64,000 bases of DNA, from positions 248,001 through 312,000 of the forward strand of contig JARBJD010000052.1 in NCBI GenBank assembly GCA_033064195.1. The letters run 5' to 3'. This DNA comes from Blattamonas nauphoetae. Taxonomy: Eukaryota; Preaxostyla; Oxymonadida. A program made the translations under genes and the position numbers. Of the stretch, positions 41,947 through 52,900 are shown piece after piece. The notes under the pieces are model-generated. The model saw nothing but the letters and a program-made list of their open reading frames with translations. It ran no database searches and was not told where the DNA came from. Each line of letters opens with the position of its first letter. The first letter of the stretch is position 1.

Positions 41947-44900
41947 TCACCCACTTGTCAAATCGCACAAGTCGCTGGTGATGAAATGTCGGTCGAAGAG
42001 GCGTGTCTGATGGCGAACGGAGATTGCTTGTCGAGCCAAGTCCTTCCTACGCAGCCCATCGAAGATGATGCCCAGCCGTTGGATCATCACACGGAGCTCC
42101 AGTTTGTGTGAGTCAATCTGTTCGTTTGTCAGCGAAGAGGTCTTCCCTCCCGCCTTCAGACGGTCCACCATGTTCTGCTCCTCTTCCCGGAACGCTCGCT
42201 TCGTCGCCTTCATCAGCACATCCATCGCTGTCTCCTGCATCCCTGCGCTCTCGTGCTGCTCGTGCATCCGGATCACGCTGTTCGTGCATCAATCATCTTT
42301 TCTCTTTGGCCGTTGATTCCTTTGTTCCCGATCTTCATCGCATCGACAAACCGAATATAATTCCCATCGTCGGTGTCGAACGAGATCAGCTCGTCCAGTC
42401 GCCGATCCTCCAGTCTCATTCGCTTGAAAATTACGTACGGCTGAATCATGACAAATCGAAGGAAGAAGTACGCCACGACGAGCACAACCACGATGATCAG
42501 ACGATTGCTCATGAAGATGTCTTTGTCAGCACCGCAGTCTTTGCACATTCGTTTCATCATGCTCATCGTCCCTCACGCAGGTCCTTTCGCAGAGCAGAGT
42601 TCATGAAATGGAAGATCGGATGGTTTTCGTTGAACTGTGATTCATCTTCCTCTTTCAGAAACTCTCCATACTGAAGAAAGCGCGAAACGAGAGACTGTAG
42701 CCCGACCAGTGTGTCATGTGATTCGTGCAGACGTTCATGGATCGGTTCTGCGATGCAGGAAGCCTTGTCAGTCATGCAATAGTCTCCTGGAACGAGCAGC
42801 TGCTCGATGTTGAAGTCGTTGTCGAATCGGGTGATGGTTCGAGCGTCGATCAGCTTGTCGTTTGTCAATGTGTCCGTTGTGGTGTCGAAGTGGGTGATGA
42901 GGCTGGTTTTGTGGAATTAATCCAACGATCCTGACAGAAGTTTCAAGGTGTAGCTCCTGTACTGAGACAGATTGATCGTTGTCTCGACATGAGGCTGAAT
43001 TGGTTGGGTGAGTGATGAGTTTGGGGAAGACGAGGAACGGCATGTCGAAGGCGAGGTTGAGAAGGAAGAAGTTTGAATTGGTCAGACAGATGGGGCGGAT
43101 CGCTGCGAGAAGGATGTTGTCCACACTGTCTGTGAAGCTGTTGAACGAGAAATTGTTAGGAACCATGTAACCAACCAGCAGCCCAAAAACGAGGACAACG
43201 TGAGAGACCATGATAATCTTCGTCACGATTGGGATCCCGCTGTGGATGGTCTTGTGACCAGCGATCAGATCTTCCACTGCGTTCTCGAATGCCTCTTCCC
43301 ACTCCGCGTCGTCTCGCCGAGTTTGATGGTCGTCATCCTCGTCCCGCTGCGTCAGAAGGGAGCGAGCGGTGAACTGTCCAAATCCGAAGTCTGTTTTCGT
43401 CTCGACTGGTGGTTGTGTTGGCTGGTTGAGCGAGAACTGAGTGACAGTGGGATTCAACGATGGTGAGAATGGAGCTCCTGTTGTTGGTCAAACAAATCCA
43501 GTTGTGTACGAGGTGGATGAGTTGTAGTGAGTTAGTGATGGAAGTATGTCTCCGCTGTACACGTCAGAGTGATTGTAAGGCGAGTCTCTTCCCCTCCCAT
43601 CCAATCTCAGCTGTAGGAGAGGAACGCTTTTTGACCTTCGAAGACAAGTGACGAGTGGTCGGAGTTTAAAGGTTTCGGTTCGGATGAGGATTCGAATGTG
43701 TCGTTCTGGGCAGGTGTGCTGGACATTTCTGGATTGTTCTCGTCACGTTCGCTTCGTTCGTCGTTGACTCCATCTTCCACCATCTCTTCGGAGTCTTGTT
43801 CCTCTTTCTCCAACCCGTTGTCCTCCTCCTCTTCTTCTTCGTCCATCCGAGTTGTCGTGTAGTCCCCTCCATCCTCCGTCACCCAGTGAGAGGAAGGTGT
43901 ACGACACAATCATCGCAATCAGCATGACGGCCGCCAGGAGAGCCACCATCAAATTGAAGAGTGTCCGCATTGGCACGCTGGCATTGTCGGCATATGCGAC
44001 GAGTGCTCGCTATCCTCCTTCAAACAGTTGATGGTATGAATTGTACTGACACGAGATAATTCGAGAGTGGACTTCCTTGAACTCATCGGCACGTCTTTCA
44101 TCGCTCCAATTTGCGTGGACAGCTGAGCCAAGTCTGCAACGAGGTTCAGAAACGATCTGTCGGCTGTCGTGACATCGATGGTGGGGTTGGTCGTGGCGTC
44201 GAAGAAGGCGGTGGCGACAGGAATGTCCACATACTCCCACATTTCGTTCTCGACGTCGCTGTCATACACGGTCTTCATCAGAGATGTCATTGTGTGTCCG
44301 TAACTGGTGAAATATGGGAGGAGGGACGTCACAATGTCGAATGTCTTGTTCATGTCTTCCGCTTTGGTCATATCCCATACAAATTCGTTCCCACATCGCC
44401 GATGAAGCTGAGAGCGTTGATGAAGGAAGATGCCTTTGATGTTCCCGCTCTTCTTCGAGCAAAGTACTGCGATGTCGTTTGGGTGCTGGCTGAGAAGCTG
44501 CTCATAACTCTTTTCGACGACGCTTCCGCTCTCACGACTTGGGTCTGATGTTTCTTGGAGAAGAGAGAAATACGGTCTTTGTTTCCTCATATTTTCGTAA
44601 AACTCGATTTGAGCGTCGCTGGCGTCTTCTCTGTCGTTTTCTGCGATTTGAAGATGCATTTTCAGGTTCAGTTCCATTGACTCTCCTCCCCACTCCCGTT
44701 CTCTGCTGATTCGCCCTTCATCACGCAATGAATCAGAAATCGTGTTGTAATACCAGGTCTTGCCTTTCTGCATGCAGCATCATGACTTGTGCCTTCATTC
44801 GGTTCTCCGAAACCGTTTGGAGAAACAGGGCGTAATCTGCAAGAAGAGCATTGTCCTCCTTTCAGTGCATGACAGAGAAAGCATGTATTCTGTCTGCAAA

Positions 44901-45974
44901 TTGTGTCAGCGGGAGTAAACGGATTTTTCGTGGAACATGCACCGAACTGTTGGTTCCACACCCTTCCTTCCCACATGTTGTCTCAGTCTGCATTTCCATT
45001 CTTCCGATGCTAAATCAAATCAGGGCAGCACTTCGTTGCCTTTGGTTTTGTCACGCCCCAGGTACGCCGTTCTTGAACCTTCAGAGGAAGGAGGAAGTGG
45101 ATCGAGAGTCTAATCTCTCCCCAACCTAAATAATCCCAAAAATGATTGTTCCAATAATCTGTCCCGTTCCAGAATCAACCAGGAAGTCGATTTCAAGGCC
45201 AAGTCGAAGTGTTCCAAAAACACTGAAATGAAGCATGAGGAAGTTCGATAAACGCGAGTAGAATGGTTGCATAATCCCCGCAAGAATAATCCCTGCTGCT
45301 GTTCCAACGCTCACCACGGCACGCCAGAACGCGTAGTCCATCAGTAGTCGCTGGCAAAAGACGAGACCCATCGCCAGCACCGCTATGCATGTCCGGAACT
45401 TTCCTAAAGTAACAATACATTAGACACCTCGTTTTGGGTTGCTTCGAACGATGAAAAGTGGGGACATCATCACCGCCGAAAAATAGAGGTCAAGAAAGAA
45501 GATTGTCACACTTTCAGTGACTATGCTCAGTGTGTCTGCAGCGCTCTAACAGATCGTACCAAGAGCTCGGTAGAGAGGGTCTGAGCCGTGCAGTGCGTTG
45601 GAGCAGTCGAATACATTGATTGAGAAGGTGTCGAACTGAATGAGAGACACTTGAAAGATAAACAAGAAAAGAAGTGTTGTACCGGAAAAAATCCAGGGTA
45701 GGAGAGCTGTTTCCTCCAAGGGTTGTGGTTCTCTTCGAGAGTAACCTTCGAACCTGGTTGATTCATTTTCATTTTTCAAATCGTCCCACAATGAGCACTT
45801 TTGAAATGAAGACACCAGATTTAGAGGTAAAAATGTGGATTTTGAATGCAATATTGGTCCACACCGGATTGCCGTAATATGAACACTTGAGGTGACTTCG
45901 GTTGTTAGCACATGGAGTTGCGGGTTTTCCCGAAGTTGCGGGTTTATCCGATGATGTTCACATTCGTTGTTCAT
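41947..45974 (-). CDS. Multi-span membrane protein (TmcB-like, tentative), in many exons or decayed
   Basis: The minus strand holds a series of coding-like blocks in one order: 45974-45560 (LLPWIFSGTTLLFLFIFQV, a membrane helix), 45535-45428 and 45403-45130 (helices RLLMDYAFWRAVVSVG and IIGTIIFGII), 44773-44030 (a large soluble loop), 43976-43900 (TLFNLMVALLAAVMLIAMIV helix), 43880-43610 (acidic EEEEEEDNGLEKEE), 43457-43010 (helix IIMVSHVVLVFGLLVGYMV), 42868-42563, 42566-42273 (helix LIIVVVLVVAYFFLRF) and 42276-41947. Two junctions are closed by 24-nt introns. Others need longer introns or are frameshifts. Alternating helices and long polar loops recall protist TmcB-like membrane proteins; that name is a guess. 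The gene lies wholly within a transposon. Confidence 0.45.
45404..45427 (-). other. Candidate 24-nt intron
   Basis: On the minus strand it runs GTGTCTAATG to TACTTTAG and contains an in-frame TAA. Removal joins SNPKRG to KFRTCIAVLAM in frame. Confidence 0.55.
45536..45559 (-). other. Candidate 24-nt intron
   Basis: On the minus strand it runs GTACGATCTG to CGCTGCAG and contains an in-frame TAG. Removal joins DPLYRAL to DTLSIVTESV in frame. Confidence 0.55.
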
Positions 45975-46089
45975 TTGTCTATTAGTCTTCGAGATTTCTT
46001 CTCTTTATCACGATCTTCAGTCCTATTTTGTCTTGGTTAATCTGTCATTTCCATTATTTCTCTCTTTATTTCCATCTCTCCCAGATAAT

Positions 46090-46650
46090 CTGTCAGTGAC
46101 GAGTGAGATCTCAAAAGATGCGAAGAAACCGCCTCTCTCGAATGACTCCAGCTCATTTCTGCGGACTCTCCTCGGATTTTGGGAATGCGATGATTGCTGG
46201 TGCAGATGAACAGGTTCTATGATCGCCTCCAATCGTCCAGAAATGGCTTGCTCTTTTGGGTTCGTCGTTCTCGACGTGGCTGTCTTTGACTGTCACATCG
46301 TCAACCGTCCTCTCTCCAAACTATTTCTGGCGTTCCTGAACGATGCATTGTGATCAGATTATCTTTCACAATCTCGACATTCGAACCATCTCAGAAACAC
46401 ATTCACTGTATCTCGTCGAAATGGGGTGTGCCCCATATTCCCGCCCTCCACAGCCACCCACTCTTGGTTTTATGACCATATCGCTCGTTGACTCTCCTCT
46501 TGGTCAGTACTCTCGTTCCTGGAACCGATCAGCAAACCGCTATCCAAAATCGAAGAATACAAACAACTCCAGACGACTTGTTTGTCAACACAAGGTTTTC
46601 TCTGCCTGGTCCATCGTCAGAGATGGAGCAACTTGTTGCGCAACTGGTTC
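46090..46650 (+). repeat. Segment shared with 28.25-28.83 kb (inverted)
   Basis: This is the partner of the minus-strand segment in the other transposon. The first 360 bases are clearly similar, the remainder loosely. In-frame stops fall at different places in the two copies. Confidence 0.65.
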
Positions 46651-47314
46651 CTGCCGTTCGAGAGCGTGTTCTTTTCTCGAAGCAAAAAGAAAGTCATCAG
46701 ACACCGCAACTCTCGTTCTGATGTCGATTCTGGAGAATGGCCAAGTTGGATAGTCAATGAATGGAAAAGAAGGATCAGAGATACACCCGAGGCGCTGTTC
46801 AGATTGCGCTTTTGGAAGTCTGAATAATCGCGCGATTTGTCGCCATTTGGACTGAGCATGCATTGAATCAATTTTACCGACGATGAGGAACTCCATCACG
46901 CCAACGCTCCTCCAAACGAGCTCACTCCTCCTACACGACGCCATTTCCTTCACAACAGAAGGATCGATCACAGATGATCCCCCTCTCTCTCCACTCTCGC
47001 AGTTGAGCAAGCAAACGCAGAAATTGCGCAAAGAGGAAGTCAAGTTAGTGGAACCTGCGAATGATGTCGAGAGCGAGCACTGGGGGATGGAACTGGAAGA
47101 TGAGGAGGAAGGCCGAGATCATGACGGAGCATTGGCCAACACGACAGACAATCTAATGCAAAAGTTGAGTGAATTTTCCTCTTTTCAGTGTTTATTCTAT
47201 CGCACTACGACCATTTCGCTTTTACAAGATTCTTTTTTTGACTATTCGACACAACATTGAGACAAATATAGATACGCTTAATTAAGTCATTGATCTCAGT
47301 CCCAAAAACCGGAA

Positions 47315-47334
47315 CTGAGATCGATCGATCTCAG
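47315..47334. promoter_or_regulatory. 20-bp subterminal palindrome of second hAT-like element
   Basis: CTGAGATCGATCGATCTCAG has the same half-site spacing as the palindrome at 12641-12660 in the first hAT. It is a likely transposase-binding site. Confidence 0.55.
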
Positions 47335-47369
47335 TTTCTGCTTGATTGATCTCATGTATCAAAGGTCTG

Positions 47370-47377
47370 CTCATGCA
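47370..47377. repeat. 8-bp target duplication, right of second hAT-like element
   Basis: CTCATGCA is the partner of 41032-41039. Confidence 0.9.
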
Positions 47378-49565
47378 CCTCACATGCACTTTAGACGAGA
47401 GTCACACTGAAGCAATCGTCACTCTCATCGGAAAGTATATGGACGATGGAGAGTATCAGGTTACACTCTCTGAAGGAAAGAGTTTCAATATCCGTCTCCT
47501 CACGGGCTCAACTGGAAATACAACTGGAGCTTCTAATTTGGGGAGGATCGGAGATGGGACGGGGTGGCCTGAGAACTCGAATTGGACAGTGGTGTCTGTG
47601 ATCGGTCCTTCATCCGTTCCAATTGAACTTCGTACTCTGCCACCGATCACTATCCCGATCGCTGCTCGTCTCAGCGGTGTGGATGTCGAGAGAACGGATA
47701 CTGCTGAGAGTGGGAAAGTGACGCTGTCATTTTCGAGTGTGAAGTTGGAGAAAGGGAAGGAATACACAATGAAGCTTGCGGCAGAAGAACTTCCCGCTGA
47801 GGAACTGACACGCACATTCAACACGACATCGGAAGGACTGATTCCAGCGATGGAAGAGGTGCTGTTTCCTCTCGAGCCAAACCAAGACCTGCGAGCTCAA
47901 CAGATGAAGTATGGATTGACGTACAAAGTGACATCACTCCACGCAACCGGTCGAACAAACTCAGTTCAAGTGAGTTCGGGAATGATTGAGATTCAAGCTC
48001 AGCCAGTTCGTCTGACAAATATAGAAGTGATCGACGAGACAGAGACAACACTGACACTTCTTGTGACAGGCTCAGGATTCGTTTCCTCTCAAACGTACAC
48101 TGTGGAAGTGTCTGGTGTTTTGACTGGAAGTGAATCAGAGAATGCCCACACACGGACGTTCACTGTTGTTGCCTCGAGTGCAACATCAGCATCATCGTCG
48201 ACACACACTCTCTCCAATGACAATTCAACATCTCTGCACTTCAGCTGCACATACACAGTCCAGAAACTTCTTAATGGGACAGATGAAGGAATCGTTGTTG
48301 GCACTCGATCGTTCGACACTCCTGACCCAACTCGAGTGACTGACGTGTTTGTGAATCGGGGAGGAAACAGCGATGCGAGCGAGTGCGGATCGTCCGACAT
48401 TCCGTGCTGTTCTGTTTATGTCTCATGGACAGCCATTCATCTGAAAGAGAGTGCCGAAACAAGCCCTGTTCTTCGAGTCGAGATGGAAGCAGAGCTGGGA
48501 GGGTTGTTGGATATCGGACAACTCGAGTTGGAGATCCGTGGAAGAGAAGAGAAGCGAGGACGGCTGATTGTGGAGAGTGGACTGGAATGGGAGGAGGAGG
48601 GGAGGGAGGGAGGAATCGAAGTGGATGGAGGCCGACTCGGCCTGTTCGATTTGGTTCTCGTTCTTCCGTCGCTCTCTCTGCCTCTCTCACCCCAGCGAGC
48701 TGTGTTCGCAGTTTCTGGAAATGGACAGTTCGAAGCAGCATCAGTTCGGATTGCGGGATCGAATGGAGGCAGAATTGGGGTGGGATTTGTTGGATGGAGG
48801 AGTGGAGAAGCAAAGCTCACATCGCTCGAGATGGACGGAGTGAGTTTTGAAGATGGAGTGTGTGTTGTGAATGGAACATCAGTGACTGAGGTTCTGTCGC
48901 TCAGAATGGAATCATGTTCGATTCGTTCCACAACCACAACAAATTCTCCACTCATCCTCTTCTCATCGTCCTCTCCTTCGTCCTCGTTCTCACTCTCCTC
49001 CACTCACATTCTCCACTCCCATCGAATCCAACGAACAGCTTCCTCCCACTCGCCTCTCGTATCCATCTCCACTGCTCAGAAGGCGACGACGCTCTCAAAC
49101 TGCGTGTTCGCGGAGGGTGGATGTGTATACATGACGGGATCACTCTCTGACTCAATCCTGTCGTTGTCTCTCACATCTCCTTCCTCATCCTCGCTCACTC
49201 TCCTCGCCTGCCTTGTGATCGATTGCTCTCCTCCGACAACGACTGGGAAGGCCGCACTGACAATCACAACCACCACTGCACTCGCTCGGATCAGACTCGA
49301 GTCGTGTTGGGTGGAGGAGACAGCAGAGAGTGGCAGTGTGTTCCCGTTTGTGGATGGAGTGCCCACACTTCCGCCCACTCGCCGAATTGTTTATTCAACA
49401 CTTTCGTCCAAAATCGGAGTTCTGATTGAGCGAGACTCGACTGTTCCTGTTGTTGTTCGGAAGGGCACAGGTCTGTCAGCGTGTCGTCTGCTTGTCCAAC
49501 AGAAGCAACACATCCAACTCGTCTCGATTTGGGACTCCGAAATGAACGAGAGTGATCAAAACTGA
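47378..49565 (+). pseudogene. Pmp-like surface protein, second part beyond the transposon
   Basis: The open frame continues from the target duplication as LMHLTCTLDESHTEAIVTLIG. It contains about three Ig-like repeats (IGKYMDDGEYQVTLSE; LSFSSVKLEKGKEYTMKL; LLVTGSGFVSSQTYTVEV). Then comes the family's C-terminal module, opening with SECGSSDIPC (Cys-Pro-Cys header), followed by beta-helix-like sequence and a closing RKGTGLSACRLLV that matches RKGSGFSNCGLIV near the end of the giant gene at 49913-57001. No membrane helix follows. It is the 3' half of the gene opened at 39001; alone it has no start or signal. Confidence 0.85.
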
Positions 49566-49838
49566 CTCAACTCACCAAATCCCTTGCGTCCTCTGAAGTT
49601 CATCGTTATATTCTTCGTTTTATTCTCCTGACGTTTTTCTCGATGCTTCGGATGGGTTCTAGGATGTCCACGATGTATCAATAATGGGTGATCTCATATT
49701 CTACTATTAGTCTGTCATATTGTTTCGGAGTTGATTTCTTTTGCATATATTGCAATTTCCCGCGTTATTATTCATTTCGTGAGATCACCCCTTTCTTTAT
49801 CACCATTTTGCCACAAATGATTGTTCGAGATTGGTGGT
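49566..49838. other. Intergenic spacer, no gene seen
   Basis: AT-rich spacer between the two Pmp-like genes. An imperfect inverted repeat of GGGTGATCTCA (49685) and TGAGATCACCC (49780) is present. No coding or RNA gene is recognised. Confidence 0.6.
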
Positions 49839-49912
49839 GTCCAAATAAAGGACTAGATCTAACTCTATCCCATTCGTAGAAACGTAGTAAAATATTCGTT
49901 TATCAAGCAATC
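49839..49912 (+). promoter_or_regulatory. Conserved upstream region of giant Pmp-like gene
   Basis: This matches the 75 bases upstream of the ATG at 32652 (CCAAATAAAGGAC, TTCGTAGAAAC, AAATATTCGTTTAT). It is a likely shared core promoter. Confidence 0.5.
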
Positions 49913-52900
49913 ATGAGCTTCAGTTTCTTAGTTCTGTTTGAATGTATGGCGAGCTGCTTAAACTCGCCCATCTCGCCAACTCGACTCTCAACTATTCTGA
50001 ACTCAAACTCGAACTTGTCCAACTCTATCCCTCGTGAAACTTTGTCTATTTTGTTACTAGAAGGAACTTACATCGGAGACTACGTTAAAATTGCGCATAG
50101 ATGGATGAAACTCACAGGGGAGCCATCGTCTGGAAAAGACGATCCAAAGACTGTACTAGTTGCTTGGCCCAAGTCAGAGGTGAACTCGAAAACAAGCGAT
50201 GGAAGAAGATATGACCTTGGGAACTGCATGTTCTGCTTGAACAACTCAACACTGTCGTTGAAAAGGATGGACTTTTCGCTTCTCGACCATTCAACAAAAG
50301 GAAGTCGGCATATGAGCAAAGAAAGATCACCAAGACTGGCAATTGTTTCAAGCAGCATGCTGTTGATATCTGAAAGCAGAATTGAATCCGCGCCATGGAC
50401 AAGTGCGATTGTGATTTCTCCTTCGACATTGGAGGAATCAGCAACAGAATCATCAGTTGTGATTTCGAACAGCTTGATGTGGAATGATGTTGGGTCGATG
50501 CGTGGTGTTGTTGAAGCATCGTCATTTCCAGACATTGGAGGGTCAGTTTCAGTTTCGATTGTTGGATGCTCGTTTGACTCTTCTCGGATTCTGGGAAACG
50601 ATGGGATTGGCCTCTCACTGACACGAACACCTCGAAAGAATGCAGATGAGGTTGGAAGAATGTTGTCATCGCTGATTGGATGCTCATTTGTGAACATGAG
50701 TTCGATTGGGTGTTCGCACCTGCCACACCTTCCCCATTTGTCCCAAACGATGTTGGGATGTGTTGTATCGCTGACCAGTTCGCATTTGTCGGGATCGACG
50801 ATTCGGGACATGAACACTGGAGGCTCCGTTTTGTGCTCCAATTCTTCATTCTCCTCTCTCCTCCCCTCCCCCAACACCGACTCCACACAAGGTACAGTCA
50901 CTCTTCCCGGTGAATCCACTCCCGAGCCATTCGATGATGGTCAAGCATATTCCTTTGATTTGGACAGCGGCGACGAAACAACCTCCATCCTCTTCTCCCA
51001 CTGCCGCTTCACTGGAGACAAGTATTCATCTGCTCGACCTCTCACATTCAGCAATTATCTAGGCACCATCTCCATCCTATCATGCTCTTTCACAGACATT
51101 ACCTTCCAGCAAAAACTTTATGCTGCTGGTGGGATCGTGCTTGTCTTGTCTCAAGATCAGTTCGATCGTCTGTCCTTCAAAGCGGAATTGTCGAATTTCA
51201 CATCCTGCTCGACATCCTTTTACGGCGGAGCGATGTGGATTTCTGTTGCGGATGATGTTCTCATCGATTCGTGCCTGTTCGACGGATGTTCGACAAGAGA
51301 ACCTTTTGAGGCTACGGGTGGTGGACTCCATGTTTCTGGATCCAGCTCGGTTGAACATGTCCCGAAGTATGAGTTGGTTGATTGTGTCTTTGCAGACTGT
51401 CAATCCAGACAAGGAGGTGGTTTGCATGTTGATGGAGAACTTGATCTGTCGGTTGTCGACACGAATTTCGAACGATGTGGGATGGACACCCTCGTTGGTA
51501 CCAGTCGAGGCGGGGGGATAGATCAGAGTGGAAAAGGCTCTCTGACAGTGGAGAGGTGTCAGTTCGTCGAATGCTCGTCCAGATTTGTCGGAAGCGCAAT
51601 CGGCTCTAGATATCAGCGGGGAAAGCTAACCATCTCCGACACACTCGTGAAGGACTGCGTGTCAGGAACAACCGGCGCCATCTGCATCATCGGACCAGAC
51701 AGTTCTGTACAACCTACGTTCTCACATGTTTTCTTGGATGGGAATTCGATGGGAAGTGACACTGATTTCTTTGAACTAGGCATGGGTTGGGAAACAAATG
51801 CGACCAAGTTCCCTGATGTCGCGATCATGGGGAGCTCTGTCAGTACGTTGCCCAAACTCAAGTTTGAGGATTGTTTCACCACAGTCATTCCTGACTCAAC
51901 TGGAGTGGTCGTTGCAGAGTATGGGATGGCACCGAATTGGGGAATCCCTGAACGACATTTCGATCCCGAGTTCACAAAAATTGGTCCATTTCTGACAGCG
52001 GAACCAATAGTGAGAGTGAATGGGAAGATTGGAAAGATTGAGTTGGAGCTGAAGGGACAGACACCGCCGATCTCGCAGGAATATGAAGTGACAGTGGAGG
52101 AAGACGATGGAACAGAAACCAGCTTCAAGATGTTGTTCTCGGGCGGAACAGGGACTCTGGTCTCTCCATCAGAAGTGAGTTTGAAATACAACACTGACTA
52201 CACGATCACAAAGATTGTGGGAGTTGTTCCTGAATCCTCTTGTTCGACGATGACGAATGGCATCACAATCCCACAAGCTGCGTGGGCCTTCAACCTCACC
52301 TTAACTTTCACATCCCTTTCGTTCACCACTCCAGAAGAGCCACCGATCCTGAAAGCGTCATGTCGTGTTGGGAGTGGGACTGACCACGCATGGATCCGAC
52401 TGACAGGACTGAACATCACAGCAGGAACGTACTCAGTGAAATTGAAAGATGTCGCATTCTCGTTTGAGGTGACATTCTCAGATCAGAAGGACGAAAACGG
52501 ACTGAAACAGTCATCAGAGGCCTCAATTCGTCTGTTCGGTGAAGGAAGCACGCTGACCTTCGACGCGGAGTACACGTTGGAGAGTGTGACCGACAGTGCT
52601 TTGAATGATGTGGAATTGCGTGGAGTGATCGTGACCTTCTCCACTCCACAATCGACAGAACGGATTGTTGGGATTGGGACGATGGATTTCACAAGCGATC
52701 AGAAAGATGAAGTGTCAGTTTCTCTTTCTGGTTTTGATTTATCGAACACAGAATACATCATCGAAATATCGCCTTCCAATCTTCTGAATGACGACACGAT
52801 GTCAGTTGCCTTCACCGATCAGTCTGGCAAAGTGGTTGGGAGTGTTTATTCGGCAGATGGAGAGCCTGTGCATTTCAAATTTGGAAAGACGTACGAGATT

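Larger units (their letters stand above)
41040..47369. mobile_element. Second hAT-like element, 6.3 kb, carrying a membrane-protein gene
   Basis: The ends are CAGACCTTTGA and its complement, inside an exact 8-bp duplication. They resemble the first hAT's CAGGCATTTGAG. Subterminal TGATCTCAG motifs crowd both ends, and a 20-bp palindrome CTGAGATCGATCGATCTCAG lies at 47315-47334, the same design as in the first hAT with one base changed per half site. No transposase is found. Most of the interior (about 41.9-46.0 kb) is a minus-strand multi-span membrane-protein gene. A segment near 46.1-46.65 kb is shared with the 25.8-29.7 kb element. It is probably a non-autonomous hAT carrying host-like cargo. 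Confidence 0.8.

Noticed and set aside
41370-45960. A separate nested transposon bounded by CGGATAAACCC motifs
   Set aside because: The motifs occur on both sides, but the ends do not line up as clean inverted repeats and no target duplication is visible.
46883-47260. 125-codon ORF near the right end of the second hAT-like element
   Set aside because: It has an acidic, low-complexity middle but no recognisable family, no homologous stretch in the related element, and transposon-end sequence follows. Support is too weak.
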